Assembly (NCBI GenBank): GCA_022577435.1
Contig: JAKOON010000011.1
Span: forward strand, 12,447,198 to 12,511,197
Reading direction: 5' to 3'
Source of the DNA: Embiotoca jacksoni
Taxonomy: Eukaryota > Chordata > Actinopteri > Embiotocidae
Length of the DNA: 64,000 bases
The translations under genes were made by a program, and so were the position numbers. Shown here piece by piece: positions 47,701-59,030 of the stretch. The stretch's first letter is position 1, and every line of letters starts with the position of its first letter. Below the pieces are notes generated by a model. That model saw only the letters and a program-made list of their open reading frames with translations. It was not told the DNA's origin and searched no databases.

Positions 47701-48348
47701 GCCGTCTGATCGTCATCATCTTCATCCTCTCACAGCCACGTCTTCAAAAAAAAAACAAAAAAAACCTGCTGGGGTGAAACTAATAGACATTTCCATTATA
47801 CCAAAACATTGATCTTTTGGTGTGTACACTGTCAGGAAAAGCTCTAGAGATGCTGAAATACTGACCTTTTCGTGGGCGTGGCGGACGAGTTTGCTGCCGT
47901 GTAATTGGACGGCAGCGGGCTGACGGTTGGAACCACGGCTTGCTCTTCGTGATCGATCTTGCACTGCTTGTAGATGGTCTGCGAGGTTCAGAGCACATCG
48001 AATGTTCAGCGTCACGCGGACGGGAAGACAACAACATTCAGAGAGTCTATGATGGCGACGATGTAAGAACCAAGACGGACCGGACTCAAAACAAACACAT
48101 AGAAACATCCAGAGCTCCGAAACCTTCTGGCTCCTTATTATCACTTTACCGGTGTCCTGCGGCTCGGTACTGACCGTGCTGACGTCCAGAGGCAGGATGA
48201 AGACGATGAGGAAGCACAGGTACCAGGCCAGCAGCGTGCCGAACAGCACCATGCGCTGCTGCTTCTTGAAGTCTCCATATCGGTGCAGCAGGCTCAGCGC
48301 CAAGAAAAACACCACCACGATCTCGATGCCGAGAGCCGCCCCGCTCAT
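41175..48348 (-). CDS. lmbrd2: LMBR1 domain-containing protein 2, 17 coding exons
   Basis: Polytopic LMBR1-family membrane protein; human LMBRD2 has been linked to beta2-adrenergic receptor signalling. Coding exons (minus): 48,175-48,348; 47,866-47,978; 47,525-47,623; 46,392-46,559; 46,070-46,280; 45,915-45,989; 45,715-45,828; 45,009-45,192; 44,502-44,683; 43,717-43,850; 43,020-43,125; 42,824-42,921; 42,375-42,478; 42,239-42,285; 41,602-41,737; 41,364-41,490; 41,175-41,238. All joins are GT-AG and keep frame, totalling 2,136 nt (711 aa; human 695). Landmarks: MSGAALGIEIVVVFFLALSL start with first membrane helix, KPWSYIPDGIMPVFWRVVYW, YNHPLRKYIDTILRK, VWSECTFFSTRPVLSLFAVF, RVFNYYYLASHHQTDAYS, LNLLGFQQFMGDNEMTSDL, and the C-terminus RYLSMSSS...IFDDV. 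At exon 8 the donor AG|GTGGGT is required, since the nearer GTAGGT breaks the frame. No broken exon was found. Confidence 0.95.
41317..41354. repeat. (GT)n microsatellite next to an lmbrd2 donor
   Basis: Ends 10 bases from the donor of the exon 41,364-41,490; reads (CA)n in the pre-mRNA directly after GTAAACGTG. Confidence 0.95.
41763..41843. repeat. (CA)n microsatellite
   Basis: CA arrays with AAC interruptions in an lmbrd2 intron; looser ACACAAA repeats continue to about 42,110, followed by (ATC)n at 42,120-42,142. Confidence 0.9.
43316..43447 (-). mobile_element. fragment of the same mariner-like element, inverted
   Basis: Its reverse complement matches 46,620-46,735 closely (CCTGTTGAACGCAGCACAGC, GCACACGGAGCAGGAGGAAG). 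Another lmbrd2 intron. Confidence 0.75.
43973..44063. repeat. (GTAT)n/(GT)n microsatellite
   Basis: GTATGTAT repeats leading into about 33 GT units in an lmbrd2 intron. Confidence 0.95.
44095..44300. repeat. minisatellite-like degenerate tandem, unit about 24-28 bp
   Basis: Repeated ATGAAGTTACTGGTTCTAGAC-like units with drift, in an lmbrd2 intron between the (GT)n array and the exon at 44,502. Confidence 0.65.
44699..44770. repeat. (CA)n microsatellite near an lmbrd2 acceptor
   Basis: About 36 CA units; (GT)n in the pre-mRNA ending about 15 bases from the acceptor of exon 44,502-44,683. Confidence 0.95.
46620..47325 (+). mobile_element. mariner-like transposon remnant
   Basis: Two transposase fragments are readable in different frames. 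STETLEMFQKAYGDE (46,846-46,890) belongs to the N-terminal helix-turn-helix region; REFVPQGQTVNTEFYWDLL (about 46,955-47,010) belongs to the catalytic region after a large internal deletion. Tc1/mariner transposases cut and paste DNA; this copy is frameshifted, deleted and dead. It lies inside an lmbrd2 intron, antisense to the gene. Confidence 0.8.
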
Positions 48349-48377
48349 CCCGCCGAGTCCCAGGAGCCCGACTCAAA

Positions 48378-50690
48378 CCTGCAGGGGACCAGAGGATAGG
48401 AAGTCATCAGACGGTTCGATCAGATCGATTAATTTTTCATTAAATTGACTCATTCGGCTCAGAGAAACTGTGATGGACAAATCTGCTCTATTGACTGACA
48501 GCTGATCGACTCCCTGGTGATTCCAGACACCGGTCGGTCGATCAACAACTGTTAGCTGCAGCCATAAAACCGATCTGGACACTGTTACAGAGCAGAAATA
48601 AGGCATTTCCCCAAATTCAATAACATCTCATGAAATTCAATCAGTGTGACGGCAGCAGGAGACACGTGGTGTTTGTCTGGTGACATTTTAACATGTACAA
48701 TAATCAACTTTTCAGTCATTAGTTTCAAGGAAAAGCTCACGGACAACGTGACAACGACACTGATGACAATCAGGCTACAATATAAGAGAAAGACAAACTG
48801 TCACACAAAGTTTTAGCTCTTTGCTCACACCCAAAAACATCCAGGAGGAGGCGCCATCTTCCAAACTATCTTTCATCTGTTCAACACACTGGAGAAGGAG
48901 GAGGAAGGGTTAAACAAGTCTCAATTCACGCCTCCATACGATCTAAATTCCAGGGCAGGACGTTGAAAAACTAGATGAGAGAGAGATCAGATTTCGGGTC
49001 AAATATTTGGGGGACAAAACACAGCATGTGGGCAGGCGTGTTGTCATGGCCGGAGAACCCTGTTGACATGGCGCCACAGTTCTAATCAAACAGGAAGCAC
49101 AAAACCCAGACTGACAAGAAGGCTACAAAGCAGAAAAGAAGTCCGAACCGTAACAGACGCCTTCACAGTAAAACTCGGTGTTGATCACAATATGCTGTAG
49201 AAAGATTATGTTTGTATTTATTTAACTTGATTAAATCTCTTCAATAATTATATTTTTTTATCTAGAAATTTATGTAAATTTTTTTTTCTTGTTTTTTTTT
49301 CTCCATCACAATTTATTTATTTGACCTGATAAAATGATATAAAAAAAAAAAAAAAAAAGCAGAAAGTAGCCTTCACCAACAGGATTGATCAGAGCGGCTG
49401 CTGTTGTTCAGCCTGTGTTCATGAAGCTGGATATGATCTGACAGAAGCTCTGCAGGCTGCTGACCTGTAAACACTGAGAGGCTCTTTGTGTGCCGTCTGT
49501 GATTGGTCGGGGGGGATGGGAGCGCCGTGCTCTGCAGACAAGAGGCATCCCTCCGGTTTTTTTTTATTTATTTATTTAGACAGGAACTCCGGGATTAACA
49601 CCCGGCGAGGACGGAGATTAAGAAGTAGCGCAGCACTATCCGACGTGATCTGGTCGGGTCTGACGGTTCGGGTTGTGAATTACAAACTCGAGTGTTCAAG
49701 ACATTTACATGCATGTCATACATTTTGACAGACGTTAAAAACGAGACTGCAGTGAGCAGAGACGCATCAGTGAGTTTGAACACCTGCTGCTGCCACTCCT
49801 CTCTCCTCCTGCTTCGACACCTGTTCACGTGTTTGTTTACTTGGTGTTTAGTAGCATACAGAGCGTATCAGAAGTGGTCACTGCGGATTGATCACAGGTG
49901 TGAACGGGTCTAAATCGGCGTGGAAAGGTGTAAGTGGGTGTTAATGGGTGTAAATGGGTGTGGACAGGTGTGTGTGTGTGTGAGTGAGTGGGGAGGGGGC
50001 ATAACAGATGGGATCTTCTGCACGGAGACTTTAACGTGACGCACCTTTAAGTATCTGTGACTTCCTGTCCAGCAGTGAGACTGTTATGAGATTTTAGGTG
50101 TGTTTTTAACACGGAGACAGACGGAGGGAGGAGGCAGCGTGTCATCACAGCTGGGTCACCTGATCAGTTAAACGTGTGACCGGATGTGAGCCCGAACAGC
50201 CTGTCGGTGTCAACGGAGTACGATTACCCGCATTAACAGCGGCACATCACTGCGGTAATTAAATCAACGTCAAAGGAGCACCGTGTGACCGGATACTCCA
50301 GTTCTCCTTCAGCTAGCATCACAGCAGCTAAATGTTTGCTAGCAGCGGAGCGACGGGACCGTCGCTGACGTGTCGCTACTTACCGGTTTACTGGTGACTT
50401 CCCACGCCGCTCAGAGGGCCGTCAGGTGCTCGGTGTTCTGCCCGGACGGTGCTTTGCGACTGTTCCGGTGTGTTTACCATGAAAATCCCCGGTTTCTGGC
50501 TCGCAAGCGGAGCTGCATCTGTCACATCCCACTTCCCCCTGGAGGAGACGACGATGACGACCAGGCAAAGCGGCGAATCTGCGCGTGCGCAGCCGCCTGT
50601 GTGATCAGCACCTTCTTTTTCTTTTTCTGCTGCAGCAGCGGCGCGTTGCCGCCCCCTGCTGGACAACAGAGGAATTACTTCAAACACAGC
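48378..50690 (-). promoter_or_regulatory. lmbrd2: lmbrd2 5' non-coding exon, first intron and promoter
   Basis: The first coding exon extends to 48,378 (acceptor CCTGCAG), leaving a 30-nt 5' UTR part. A matching donor CG|GTAAGT ends a non-coding exon at 50,384. The region above it (to about 50,690) is CpG-rich and probably contains the start site. The intron between holds an inverted mariner fragment (48,960-49,195) and AT-rich sequence. Confidence 0.65.
48960..49195 (-). mobile_element. fragment of the mariner-associated repeat, inverted
   Basis: Its reverse complement contains TTCTTTTCTGCTTTGTAGCC and GTGCTTCCTGTTTGATT, matching 47,025-47,090, and an ACCGAGTTTTACTG block matching 46,984-46,998. 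Sits in lmbrd2 intron 1. Confidence 0.7.
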
Positions 50691-50929
50691 TGAAACTCCC
50701 CGAAGCAAATCCCAATAATCACATTTTATTTACTGTGGAAAAATCCACACAGACGGCCCCAATGCACTTTACAATCACCTTGGGTAGAATAAAAGAAGGA
50801 AGGAAATATTACAACAACATGCAATAGTGACATACAACATAGAGAGTAAAAAAGAGAGGAGAGGAGCAGTGCATGATGGGAGGTCCCCAGCAGCCTCTAC
50901 AGCAGCAGACCTGCGCAATGGCTCAGGGT

Positions 50930-51200
50930 CACCTGAGCAGCTCTAATCATAAACTTGATCAAACAATGAATGAATGCTAAAAGTAGAGAGGGTGTCTGCC
51001 TTCTGAACCAGAACTGGAAGCTGGTTCCGGAGGAGAACCGGAACTGGAAGCTGGTTCCACAGTAGAAGAGCATGAAAGATGAAGACTATTCCTCCTAATC
51101 TACTTTTGGAAACTCTGGAACCACGAGCAGGCAGCACTCTGAGAGAGAAGCTCTGTTAGGATGATCTGGTTCTAAAAGACCTCTGAGATCAGACGGAGCT
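50930..51200 (-). mobile_element. LINE fragment, C-terminal part of reverse-transcriptase ORF
   Basis: The minus strand encodes RGSRVSKSRLGG and FHALLLWNQLPVPV...KADTLSTF, the tail motif of fish non-LTR retrotransposon ORF2 proteins. It is short, with a duplicated NQLPV segment and a stop soon after. The flank to about 51,600 (CACTGCAGCATTTTGGATCA) resembles sequence that travels with such elements. Family not assigned. Confidence 0.65.
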
Positions 51201-52079
51201 CGGTCATGAAGAGCTTTGCAAGTCAGCAGCAGAATTTAAAATTCTATTTTTGATTTTACAGGAAGGAGAAATTTGTCTAGTGTAAATCTTGTCAGTACTC
51301 TCACTGCAGCATTTTGGATCATGTTGGAGGAAAGATTTTCTGAGGTGTTCAAGAACTTCAGTTTGCCTGAGTTTAGAAAATTTCCGCTCAAACCAGCCCT
51401 TCATGTCATTAAGTCGTTCTTCAAGTTTCACCGATTCATCTCGTCTGGTTTCATAGAAAGATAGAACTGAGTGTCATCTGCAGAACAATGAAGTCTATAC
51501 AGTGTTTCCTGATGACATCTTGTAATGGAAGCATGTTAATGTGAACGGTATTGGGCCGAGTACAAAACCCAGTGGAACTCCAGGACTGACGTTTGTTCGT
51601 CTGAACCTGAACAAGATCAACACTGCACCACTCTGATATTACAATATATATACGTCATCGTGCTATTTCTATATTAACACTATATTTCTGTATTCTTTGT
51701 TCAAAAAACTCAGTCTGATCACCATCCCAGCTGCGCCTGGGCTCAGTCTCGTCTCTACAGGTGAGAGTTCAGCCAGACGAAACACGGCAGCATGTGCAGC
51801 TCAGTTTGACTCAAATGGTCTATTTTAAGGTCTGTCAGGAACAAACTCCCCCATGAAACTGCTCTTACTCCTCTTGAATGTCCTCGTCCAGTCGATTCAT
51901 CCCCCTGAACTAATATTTACACGATCAGCTGCCAGCAGCCCCACAAGTCATTTCCTAACTCTGTTCCACATTAACTGTAGGGTCAGAACAGGCCAAATGA
52001 GCATGTTGTACCGATGCTGTTGCAAAATGTGATGTTGTTAAAAGCTGTTTACTCAAATCAAATTAAAACCATCACAGTT

Positions 52080-52315
52080 CAAAAAAAATATCCTGCACTG
52101 AAAGTGTTTTTTAACTTAAAGTATCTTAATTTACCTTGAACAGTAGAACTTTAGTAGCACTTAAAATGACACTTACTGATAGCACTTTGTAGTTTGGCTT
52201 TCTTGAAGAAATTGTATTTTCTTGATTCCTGTTGTTCTGGGTTTTGTACCCTCATGGTTGAAATGCACTTATTGTAAGTCGCTTTGGATAAAAGCGTCAG
52301 CTAAATTAAATATAA
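52080..52315 (+). mobile_element. dispersed teleost repeat with GTCGCTTTGGATAAAAGCGT end
   Basis: The 3' part reads TTGTAAGTCGCTTTGGATAA then AAGCGTCAGCTAAAT (52,273-52,307), a very common repeat end in fish genomes. The 5' part (CAGTAGAACTTTAGTAGCAC) is probably the same element; class not assigned. Confidence 0.65.
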
Positions 52316-53039
52316 TAATATCATTTAAATCAGGAGGATTCAGAGTGGCTGATTTATAAATATCATTAGACTGTTAATGCTGATGTTTTGATATTATTTT
52401 CATGATGCGCTCATTTGCTGATTTGTTCAACAGTTCAAACCTCAGAAAAAAGTCAAAATGTTTTAAAATAACTAAAAGCTAAATTATTAAATGGGAGGAG
52501 CTGGAATGACCTGAACTTTTATCAAAGCTGTTGCAAATTATTTTTCTGTCCACTGACTATTAACAGTGACTTTCCAAACATTTTAACCCAGTGGATGTTT
52601 GAATCTACCGTGGTGCTCCTCTGGTTCAGGTCCTCTGTGTTCAGGTGACCACGATGTAAATCAAACAGATCAATAAAAAAAGTCAAGTGTAAAGCACGTA
52701 GCACACGGCTAAAACGATTTATAAAAAATACTCTTTCCTTTACAAGTATTTCCTGAAATTACGAATTCATTGTTTAAACATCATGAAACTCCTGTGAATT
52801 GATTATGATTTATTAGGTTATCAGAAGAGTTGTACACCACTGACTGTGTGTAGCTGTGTGCACTGATGGTGAACCTGAATCGACCATGTTCCAGCTGAAG
52901 TGAATTATCACAGCTTGTCCTGTGAATGCAGGTCGATAACTCGTCCCAGATTACAGGCGCCGTTTATGTCCAGTCAGCTGTGAGGACACATTGTCTCTGA
53001 GGGGGAGGAGGTGTGTGAGGGAGGTCAGGGGAGGAGGTC

Positions 53040-53404
53040 AGTGGGGGAGTGAAAAGGTAGGAACAGTTTTGAACAGGTATGAACAGGTATAAACAGGTGT
53101 GGACAGGTGAACAGGTATAAACAGGTGTGGACAGGTGTGGACAGGTGTAAACAGGTGTGGACAGGTTCGGACAGGTGTAAACAGGTGTGGACAGGTTTGG
53201 ACAGGTGTGGACAGGTTCGGACAGGTATAAACAGGTGTGGACAGGTTCGGACAGGTATAAACAGGTGTGGACAGGTATAAACAGGTGTGGACAGGTGTAA
53301 ACAGGTTTGGACAGGTGTGGACAGGTTCGGACAGGTGTGGACACGTTTGGACAGGTGTGGACAGGTATAAACAGGTGTGGACAGGTTTGGACAGGTGTGG
53401 ACAG
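53040..53404. repeat. minisatellite, about 10-12 bp units
   Basis: More than 30 tandem units of ACAGGTGTGG and variants (ACAGGTATAA, ACAGGTTCGG, ACAGGTTTGG). It is open in more than one minus-strand frame and produces spurious Thr/Pro/His/Cys-rich ORFs. Confidence 0.95.
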
Positions 53405-54279
53405 AACTTTAATGGCAGGAAAAACACAAACTAATACACAGTTCTTCACGTGTTCCACAGTGACAAGACAACACGGTTTTTGATCCATTTTACCAACGTT
53501 TAACAGATTGATCAGAGGGTCTGAACTGATATTCGCCTCTCTACGCTGCTGCACGTGCTCAGTAGCTGCAGGAGAGGTAAATCCTGCCAATTTGTCAAAG
53601 TGACTTTTAAAATCTCTCGCTGATGACGAGTGTCTCTCTCCTGACTGATTTCCTTGACTAAACTGCAGCGTTTGTGTGTGAAGGAATGTGTAATATGAGA
53701 GTGCCGAGGACTGAATGATACCAGCAGCTATAAATACTCACCTCAGGGCTCCTCATGTCTTATTGTAGCTCTATTAGAACAAGTTTTTGCTGCCAAAATT
53801 AACACAATCAAATACAAGAAAAGAACTAAAAGTTTAAACAAAAATGCTCATCAGGCATCAAAATTATGAAACTGAATTAAAAAAAAATACTTTTCTCTGA
53901 CATATGACACTGTGAGACAGTAAATCAAAATCATAATGTAGATTTTTTTTTAAAATTAAATTTAAATGAACGACATGGAGTCAAAATTAAGAATTTGAAG
54001 CGCAAACTTATCAAACTGTAAATGATACAAGAGAAAGTTTGATTAACTGTCAAAGTGACTTGATTTATACATAAAAGATGAAACAAGTCGAGAATTCAGA
54101 CATAATAAAAAACGAGACAGTAAATTATGATCATAAATGAACAGAGTTCAGATGAGGAGATAATCAATCAAAGTGATAAGTGATCATGAACTAAACTCTG
54201 AAACAGGCTTCGATCAAACTCTGCCTAGAAGAAACCAGCTTCTCCACGGATCGATCACTCAGTCAGCGCTCGCTCTGAT

Positions 54280-54850
54280 TGGCTGCGGGCAGGTGTTCAC
54301 GTGAAGCTCGCGTGGGTTTTTTTTTTGAAGCCACGAGAGGAATATGTGCTGCATGCCAGTATGTGAGGAGAAGCGGGGCGCGCGAGCAGGACGCTGCTGC
54401 AGGTTTTTTTCACAACGAAGACCTGTCATAGAAGTGCGGTGACCCGGACGGACCGGCAAATGGTTGTCACGACCTGCTCCAGGTAACCGGTGTGTGCACG
54501 CACGCACGCACGCAGTCACAGAGCTCACAGGGTCCTTTAAATTCACCTGGGGACGTTTCCCGTCCTCTTCGTCATGAAACGGACCACCAGGTGACCTCCG
54601 CGGCGGGCTGCCATCATTGTTTTTGATTGGAGACAGGTGAGACACCTCGTGCTCCACCTGTGGCCGGGTGCATAGAGAGCCGAGAGCCGTTTTCGGCTTC
54701 AAACCGCCTCGTGTCAGCGGGCAGAAACACACAGATCTGGCGGAAGGTTGTCCACGGGGGCGGGCGGGCGGGTGGGTGTGTGCGGTACCTGCGGGGCCTC
54801 AGACCGACACCTGGAGGCTGGAACTTCTGCAGCACCTTTGACACCTGACC
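54280..54850 (+). promoter_or_regulatory. ppp1r3b: ppp1r3b promoter region and candidate 5' exons
   Basis: CpG-rich block with plus-strand donors at 54,482 (CAG|GTAACC) and 54,636 (GACAG|GTGAGA), either of which could end a 5' non-coding exon joining the acceptor CTCCTCTAG at 55,609. Start site not determined. Confidence 0.5.
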
Positions 54851-55640
54851 AAAAAAAAAACTTGTGAGTGAGCTGCAGCGTTTATCCGGGTCAGCCTGAA
54901 GTTCTGCTGAAGAACTGGGTCATCTCAGTGTGGACAAAGTTGGACTCAGTGCCCATTTTATTAGATACACACGTTTAGTTGTTTTTTTTAATGAGTTCAT
55001 ATTTAAATGTGGTGAACATGCAGCAGAACATTATAATTAGAGCGTACCTAATAAAATGGCCACCTTTTGTTGATTTTCCCCAGCTTTCTGGGCATCTGTT
55101 GGTTTTTGTGCTGTCAGTTGGACAAAACCGCGTCATAGATTAAAGGATTGATCAATAAATGGATCCATCAGCGCCGACTCGTTTCCGCTTGAAGGTTATT
55201 AAAGTCTGTGTTTTGTGATTTTTGATGTGAAGCGGCAGTTTGTCCTCCTGTTCAATCGTTGCCTGATCGTCTGACAGGTGATTTGTAATAATCACTTTAG
55301 CCTTCATTATAAGCTTTATACCTGGACTGATGTAGGTGGCCTGAACTTTGTCCAGAATGATCCAATAATCTGACCTCATGAAGACGTTTACAGTTAAAAC
55401 AAGAGGAGTGACTGTTCTGCTTCAGATGTCCGAAACCCATCAGACTGCAGTGTGGAGTATCAATAAGTTTAAAGTTCTCGGTCGACCCCTCTTTTCCCAG
55501 AAAAGGAGAAAAATCTTTACCAGACTGTGTCTTTTATATAAAACTGGATGTTGAAGTCTGTGTGATGATGCCTGAAAACTCTTTAACTCTGTTTTCCTCT
55601 CTCCTCTAGTACTCTGTGCACGTTCCCTCTGGAGCCCGCC

Positions 55641-56495
55641 ATGTCGATCAACATGACGTTACCGGTGTACCTGTCCAAAGAGCAGTTCGTCTACACGATG
55701 ACTCCTCAAACGCGTGCGCCCTCTCTGAGCTCCTGCCTGAGGTTCCAGCATTCGCACTGCGTGGATCACACCGAGCCCAAGGACGGCAGGACCGCCCGCA
55801 GATCCTCCGGAAAACCCAAAAAGCAGGTGACGTTCGCCGACCACAAGGGCCTGAGTCTAACCAAGGTGAAGGTGTTCTCGGCGCTCAACGACCCCATCGA
55901 CATCCCCGTGAACATCCGGGAGATGCTGAGCTCCGCTCTGTCTCTGACGGCCGAGGAGGACAAGCTGGTGCTGGACTTCACTCAGCCCTCCTCGGACTAC
56001 CTGCTGTTCCGTCAGAGCCTGCAGAGGAACTACGTGTGCCTGGAGCACTGCGTGCTGAAGGACAAGGCCTTCGCGGGAACCGTTAAAGTCCGAAACGTGT
56101 CCTTTGAGAAGTCGGTGAAGCTCCGGGTGACGTTCGACGCGTGGAAGAGCCACGCGGAGGTAGGCTGCGCGTACATGAAGGACACGTATCCCAGCTCGTA
56201 CTGCGATACCTTCTCCTTCGAGGTGCCTCTGCCCGCCGAGCTGCGGCCGCACGAGCGCGTCGAGTTCGCCGTTTGCTACGAGGTGGGCGGCCGCGAGTAC
56301 TGGGACAGCAACCAGGGCAGAAACTACAGCATCGTGTGGTCGTCCGTGAAGGGCAGCCGTCGGGACGGCTCCGGCCGCCACGCCATTGACTTTGGGATTC
56401 ACTTCGACCGCTACGGCAGCCCCACGTGTTCACACGGGATCTTCCCCGACTGGCCGGGCTACGCCGGGTACGAGAACATCGGCCCGTACTACTGA
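55641..56495 (+). CDS. ppp1r3b: protein phosphatase 1 regulatory subunit 3B (glycogen-targeting, GL)
   Basis: 284 aa, single coding exon, close to human PPP1R3B (285). It brings PP1 to glycogen, where PP1 dephosphorylates glycogen synthase and so promotes glycogen synthesis, mainly in liver. Visible: the PP1-docking RVxF-type motif KQVTF (61-65) after a basic stretch; a CBM21 carbohydrate-binding domain at about 125-235 with VCLEHCVLKDKAFAGTVKVR and the glycogen-site motif YWDSNQGRNY; and the family C-terminus FPDWPGYAGYENIGPYY, whose GPYY ending separates 3B from 3C. The exon begins at acceptor 55,609 with 31 nt of 5' UTR; the ATG at 55,641 gives the family N-terminus. GC-rich codon use like the other conserved genes here. 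Two poly(A) signals lie downstream. Confidence 0.96.
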   Translation: MSINMTLPVYLSKEQFVYTMTPQTRAPSLSSCLRFQHSHCVDHTEPKDGRTARRSSGKPKKQVTFADHKGLSLTKVKVFSALNDPIDIPVNIREMLSSALSLTAEEDKLVLDFTQPSSDYLLFRQSLQRNYVCLEHCVLKDKAFAGTVKVRNVSFEKSVKLRVTFDAWKSHAEVGCAYMKDTYPSSYCDTFSFEVPLPAELRPHERVEFAVCYEVGGREYWDSNQGRNYSIVWSSVKGSRRDGSGRHAIDFGIHFDRYGSPTCSHGIFPDWPGYAGYENIGPYY

Positions 56496-57414
56496 GCACG
56501 CCGTCCAATCGGATCTCGGCGTTAGTTTTTAAGTCACATGTTGTCATTGGAGACGGACGGCTGGTGATGACGCCTTTACAGCGTCACACCTGTTTTTAAA
56601 AAGAAATGCCTATATTGTTGTCTGTTTGTTTGGGGGGGGGAGAGAGGGGGAGGGGCTTATGGGGTTACCTTTATATGTAAATGTCAGATCAAATTACAAA
56701 CTACAGCTCCGTTCGGACTGAATTAAAATATGTACCAACGTGACGTGTAGGAAACGAGCTGCGTTCAGGAAATCCGTTGTGATCTAATGTGATGTGTTTG
56801 GCAGCTGTTTGAATTCAGGTCGCTCCTCCGTTTCAAAACAGCAGCCTGCTGCGAACAACACGATCGCCGCTGCGTGTTTTCAGCTGCTTTGTGTTTTCAG
56901 CTGCTTCGTGTTTGCAGCTGCAGCATGTTTGTAGCTGTTGCACGGACGCAAAGAGAAATCGGGATCATCAGCGCTTGCAGCCAAACGTCGCTTTCATTCC
57001 CAGCGAATCGAAAGATTCTTCTGAAAACACCCCGACGTGACGTCACGTTAAAAAAAAAAAAAAAAAATGTGCGATTAATTTATGTTTTAAAAGTCGAAAC
57101 TTGAACTGTTGAAACCACAGCGAGAGGCCGTTAAATAAATATTCCTCAACACCTGCACACGTGACCTCTGGAGAGAAACTTTGTTTGTAATTCAGCGTTG
57201 GCATTTTTTTTAATTTTTTTTTTTTTTTAACCTCTTTTTGTATGAAGTCACTCAGTATTTTGTGAATGTTCCTCTGCGGAGGGGAAATGTCAGTATTAAA
57301 AAGGGATTTTAAGAAATGCTGGTCAATAAAGTTGCATGTTTGAAGTTCTTGTAATGTGACATTGAAGAAACTGAATGTTTGCAACAATCTGCCGTCTTAA
57401 TGTGATCAAAAAAC

Positions 57415-57420
57415 AATAAA
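57415..57420 (+). terminator. ppp1r3b: ppp1r3b poly(A) signal (distal)
   Basis: AATAAA on the plus strand; another is at 57,325-57,330. They give a 3' UTR of about 0.85-0.95 kb, within which 56,631-56,655 is G-rich and 57,050-57,067 an A-run. Confidence 0.7.
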
Positions 57421-57429
57421 GTTTTAACT

Positions 57430-58337
57430 GGAGTTTTGTCTTTTTATTAGCAGGTTTAAGGAAAAAAGAGGACTTTTTTTTGTTTGTTTGGGGAGGAAAA
57501 CCCTGAAAGAGTTTATTGATCACTCGAAGCTAAATACAAAATATTGAAGTGAAACTCATTTAAAAGTAAAAAAAAAAAACCTGAATAATCTGTTTGAAAA
57601 TGCTGAGTGGGATTTCCTGTATTAAAGTGGAGTGAAATCTGGTGTTTCACTTCAGGTGAAACAGAATGAGTCTCCATTTCAGCTGTTCTGATTTTTTTTT
57701 TAAGTTTCATTTTCCGACAGCTTTCTCAAATTGAACAAAAAGTTTTTGTTTGCAGTAAAATTGCAGGAATTAAAAGAAAATTGCAACTCAATAAAAAAAA
57801 AAACTGACATTTTGTTTACCAACTCCTTGATAAAGTTAATATGTAATGACTTCCTGTGATAATTATCTTGCCCTGCATCACAGAAATATTTGACTTGTAA
57901 ATTGTTCTTATTTCTGTTTTGAACTTGGACAACCATGTGCTGTCAAAATAAGAGCTTTAAATGCTTTTTAAATCACATTCGTTCAACACAAAAACAAAGT
58001 GCAGACTCTAACAGCTGGAAGTGTGTAAAAAAACGAATTCAACATATTCCTCATTCCCACGATAAGACCACATTTCCCACAAACCCTGTCACTTTCTGCT
58101 ATTCCGGTTTTTGTTGATAAAGCCAGTTTTATTTTGAAAGACTGACTTTGTGCAGCAAAACGTGCTGGTGAGCTTTCTGGTGGTTCTGGACTTTTGCTGC
58201 AGAAGCTGAGATCAATAAAACGATTTGGCAAACGTTTACTTATACACACCTTAAAAAAAGGGACTCAGGCACTTTATATTTAACTGGATCCTCCCCTCTG
58301 GTGGTTTCCCTCCTCCCAATCAGCTGTCAGTCTCTAT

Positions 58338-58375
<38 letters not shown>

Positions 58376-59030
58376 CCTGCATGACCCTGAGGGGCTGAAG
58401 TAACCTTCTTGCGGACTCTGCTCTTCATGTTCACTTATGCAACCACGGGGCAATCTGGGAGCAGAGCCAACATCTGTGGTCCATACATCACCTGACTGAT
58501 TAAAGAAGTGCTGTCCCCTCCGTCCTTGCAGGCCTGTCCATCAAACGGACACGCCCCCAAACGCAGCTGGGTTTTATTTCTAATATCTAATCAGTCAGTG
58601 CAGGAATTATTTTCAGAAGAATCACCAGAACACTGATCAGAAGGGAGCGAGTTTATCTAATGACACCATAATGACTCGTGGAAAACATTTACTGACTTTG
58701 TATTTCAGGACAGAACTTGATGCTTTTCGAGGTTATGGACGAAGTATTGCATGAGAGAAGTTGAATGGGAGTCAGCACCTAGTGGCCCGCAGTGGTATTG
58801 CATGTTAAGGCACTTCGGAGTTGGCTTTTATATCGTTTACAGTCTATGCACGAATACATTCAATGCAAAAAAAAAAAAAAAAAAAATGTACGTACCTTAG
58901 TTTCCAAACAAAACAACAAATGATAATAAATTGATAGATAATTCATGGTAATAATCTGAAACTGTTGGTTTCCTAAAAGTATTAAGGTTCTGGCAATAAT
59001 CCCCTTTAATTGAACTTGACCTCTCCTTTA
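57430..59030. other. intergenic, AT-rich
   Basis: No gene recognised. 57.5-58.2 kb is AT-rich with several chance ORFs and a minus-strand AATAAA at about 57,513, which could end a minus-strand transcript. (GT)n at 58,338-58,373 and an A-run at 58,867-58,886. Confidence 0.5.
58545..58850 (+). repeat. dispersed repeat family A, copy
   Basis: The most complete copy: TAATATCTAATCAGTCAG, ATGACTCGTGGAAAACATTT, TTGTATTTCAGGA, CACCTAGTGGCCCG, GTATTGCATGTTAAGGCACT and ATCGTTTACAGTCTATG. Confidence 0.75.

Larger units (their letters stand above)
51600..54240. other. intergenic between lmbrd2 and ppp1r3b
   Basis: Apart from the repeats listed separately I see no gene, RNA or promoter here. AT-rich throughout 53,750-54,240. 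Confidence 0.6.

Noticed and set aside
52964..53590. 208-aa and 129-aa minus-strand ORFs rich in Thr/Pro/His/Cys
   Set aside because: They are produced by the ACAGGTGTGG minisatellite, which is open in several frames; no start context, splice structure or homology.
55616..56547. Other long ORFs overlapping ppp1r3b on both strands
   Set aside because: Shadows of the GC-rich PPP1R3B exon.
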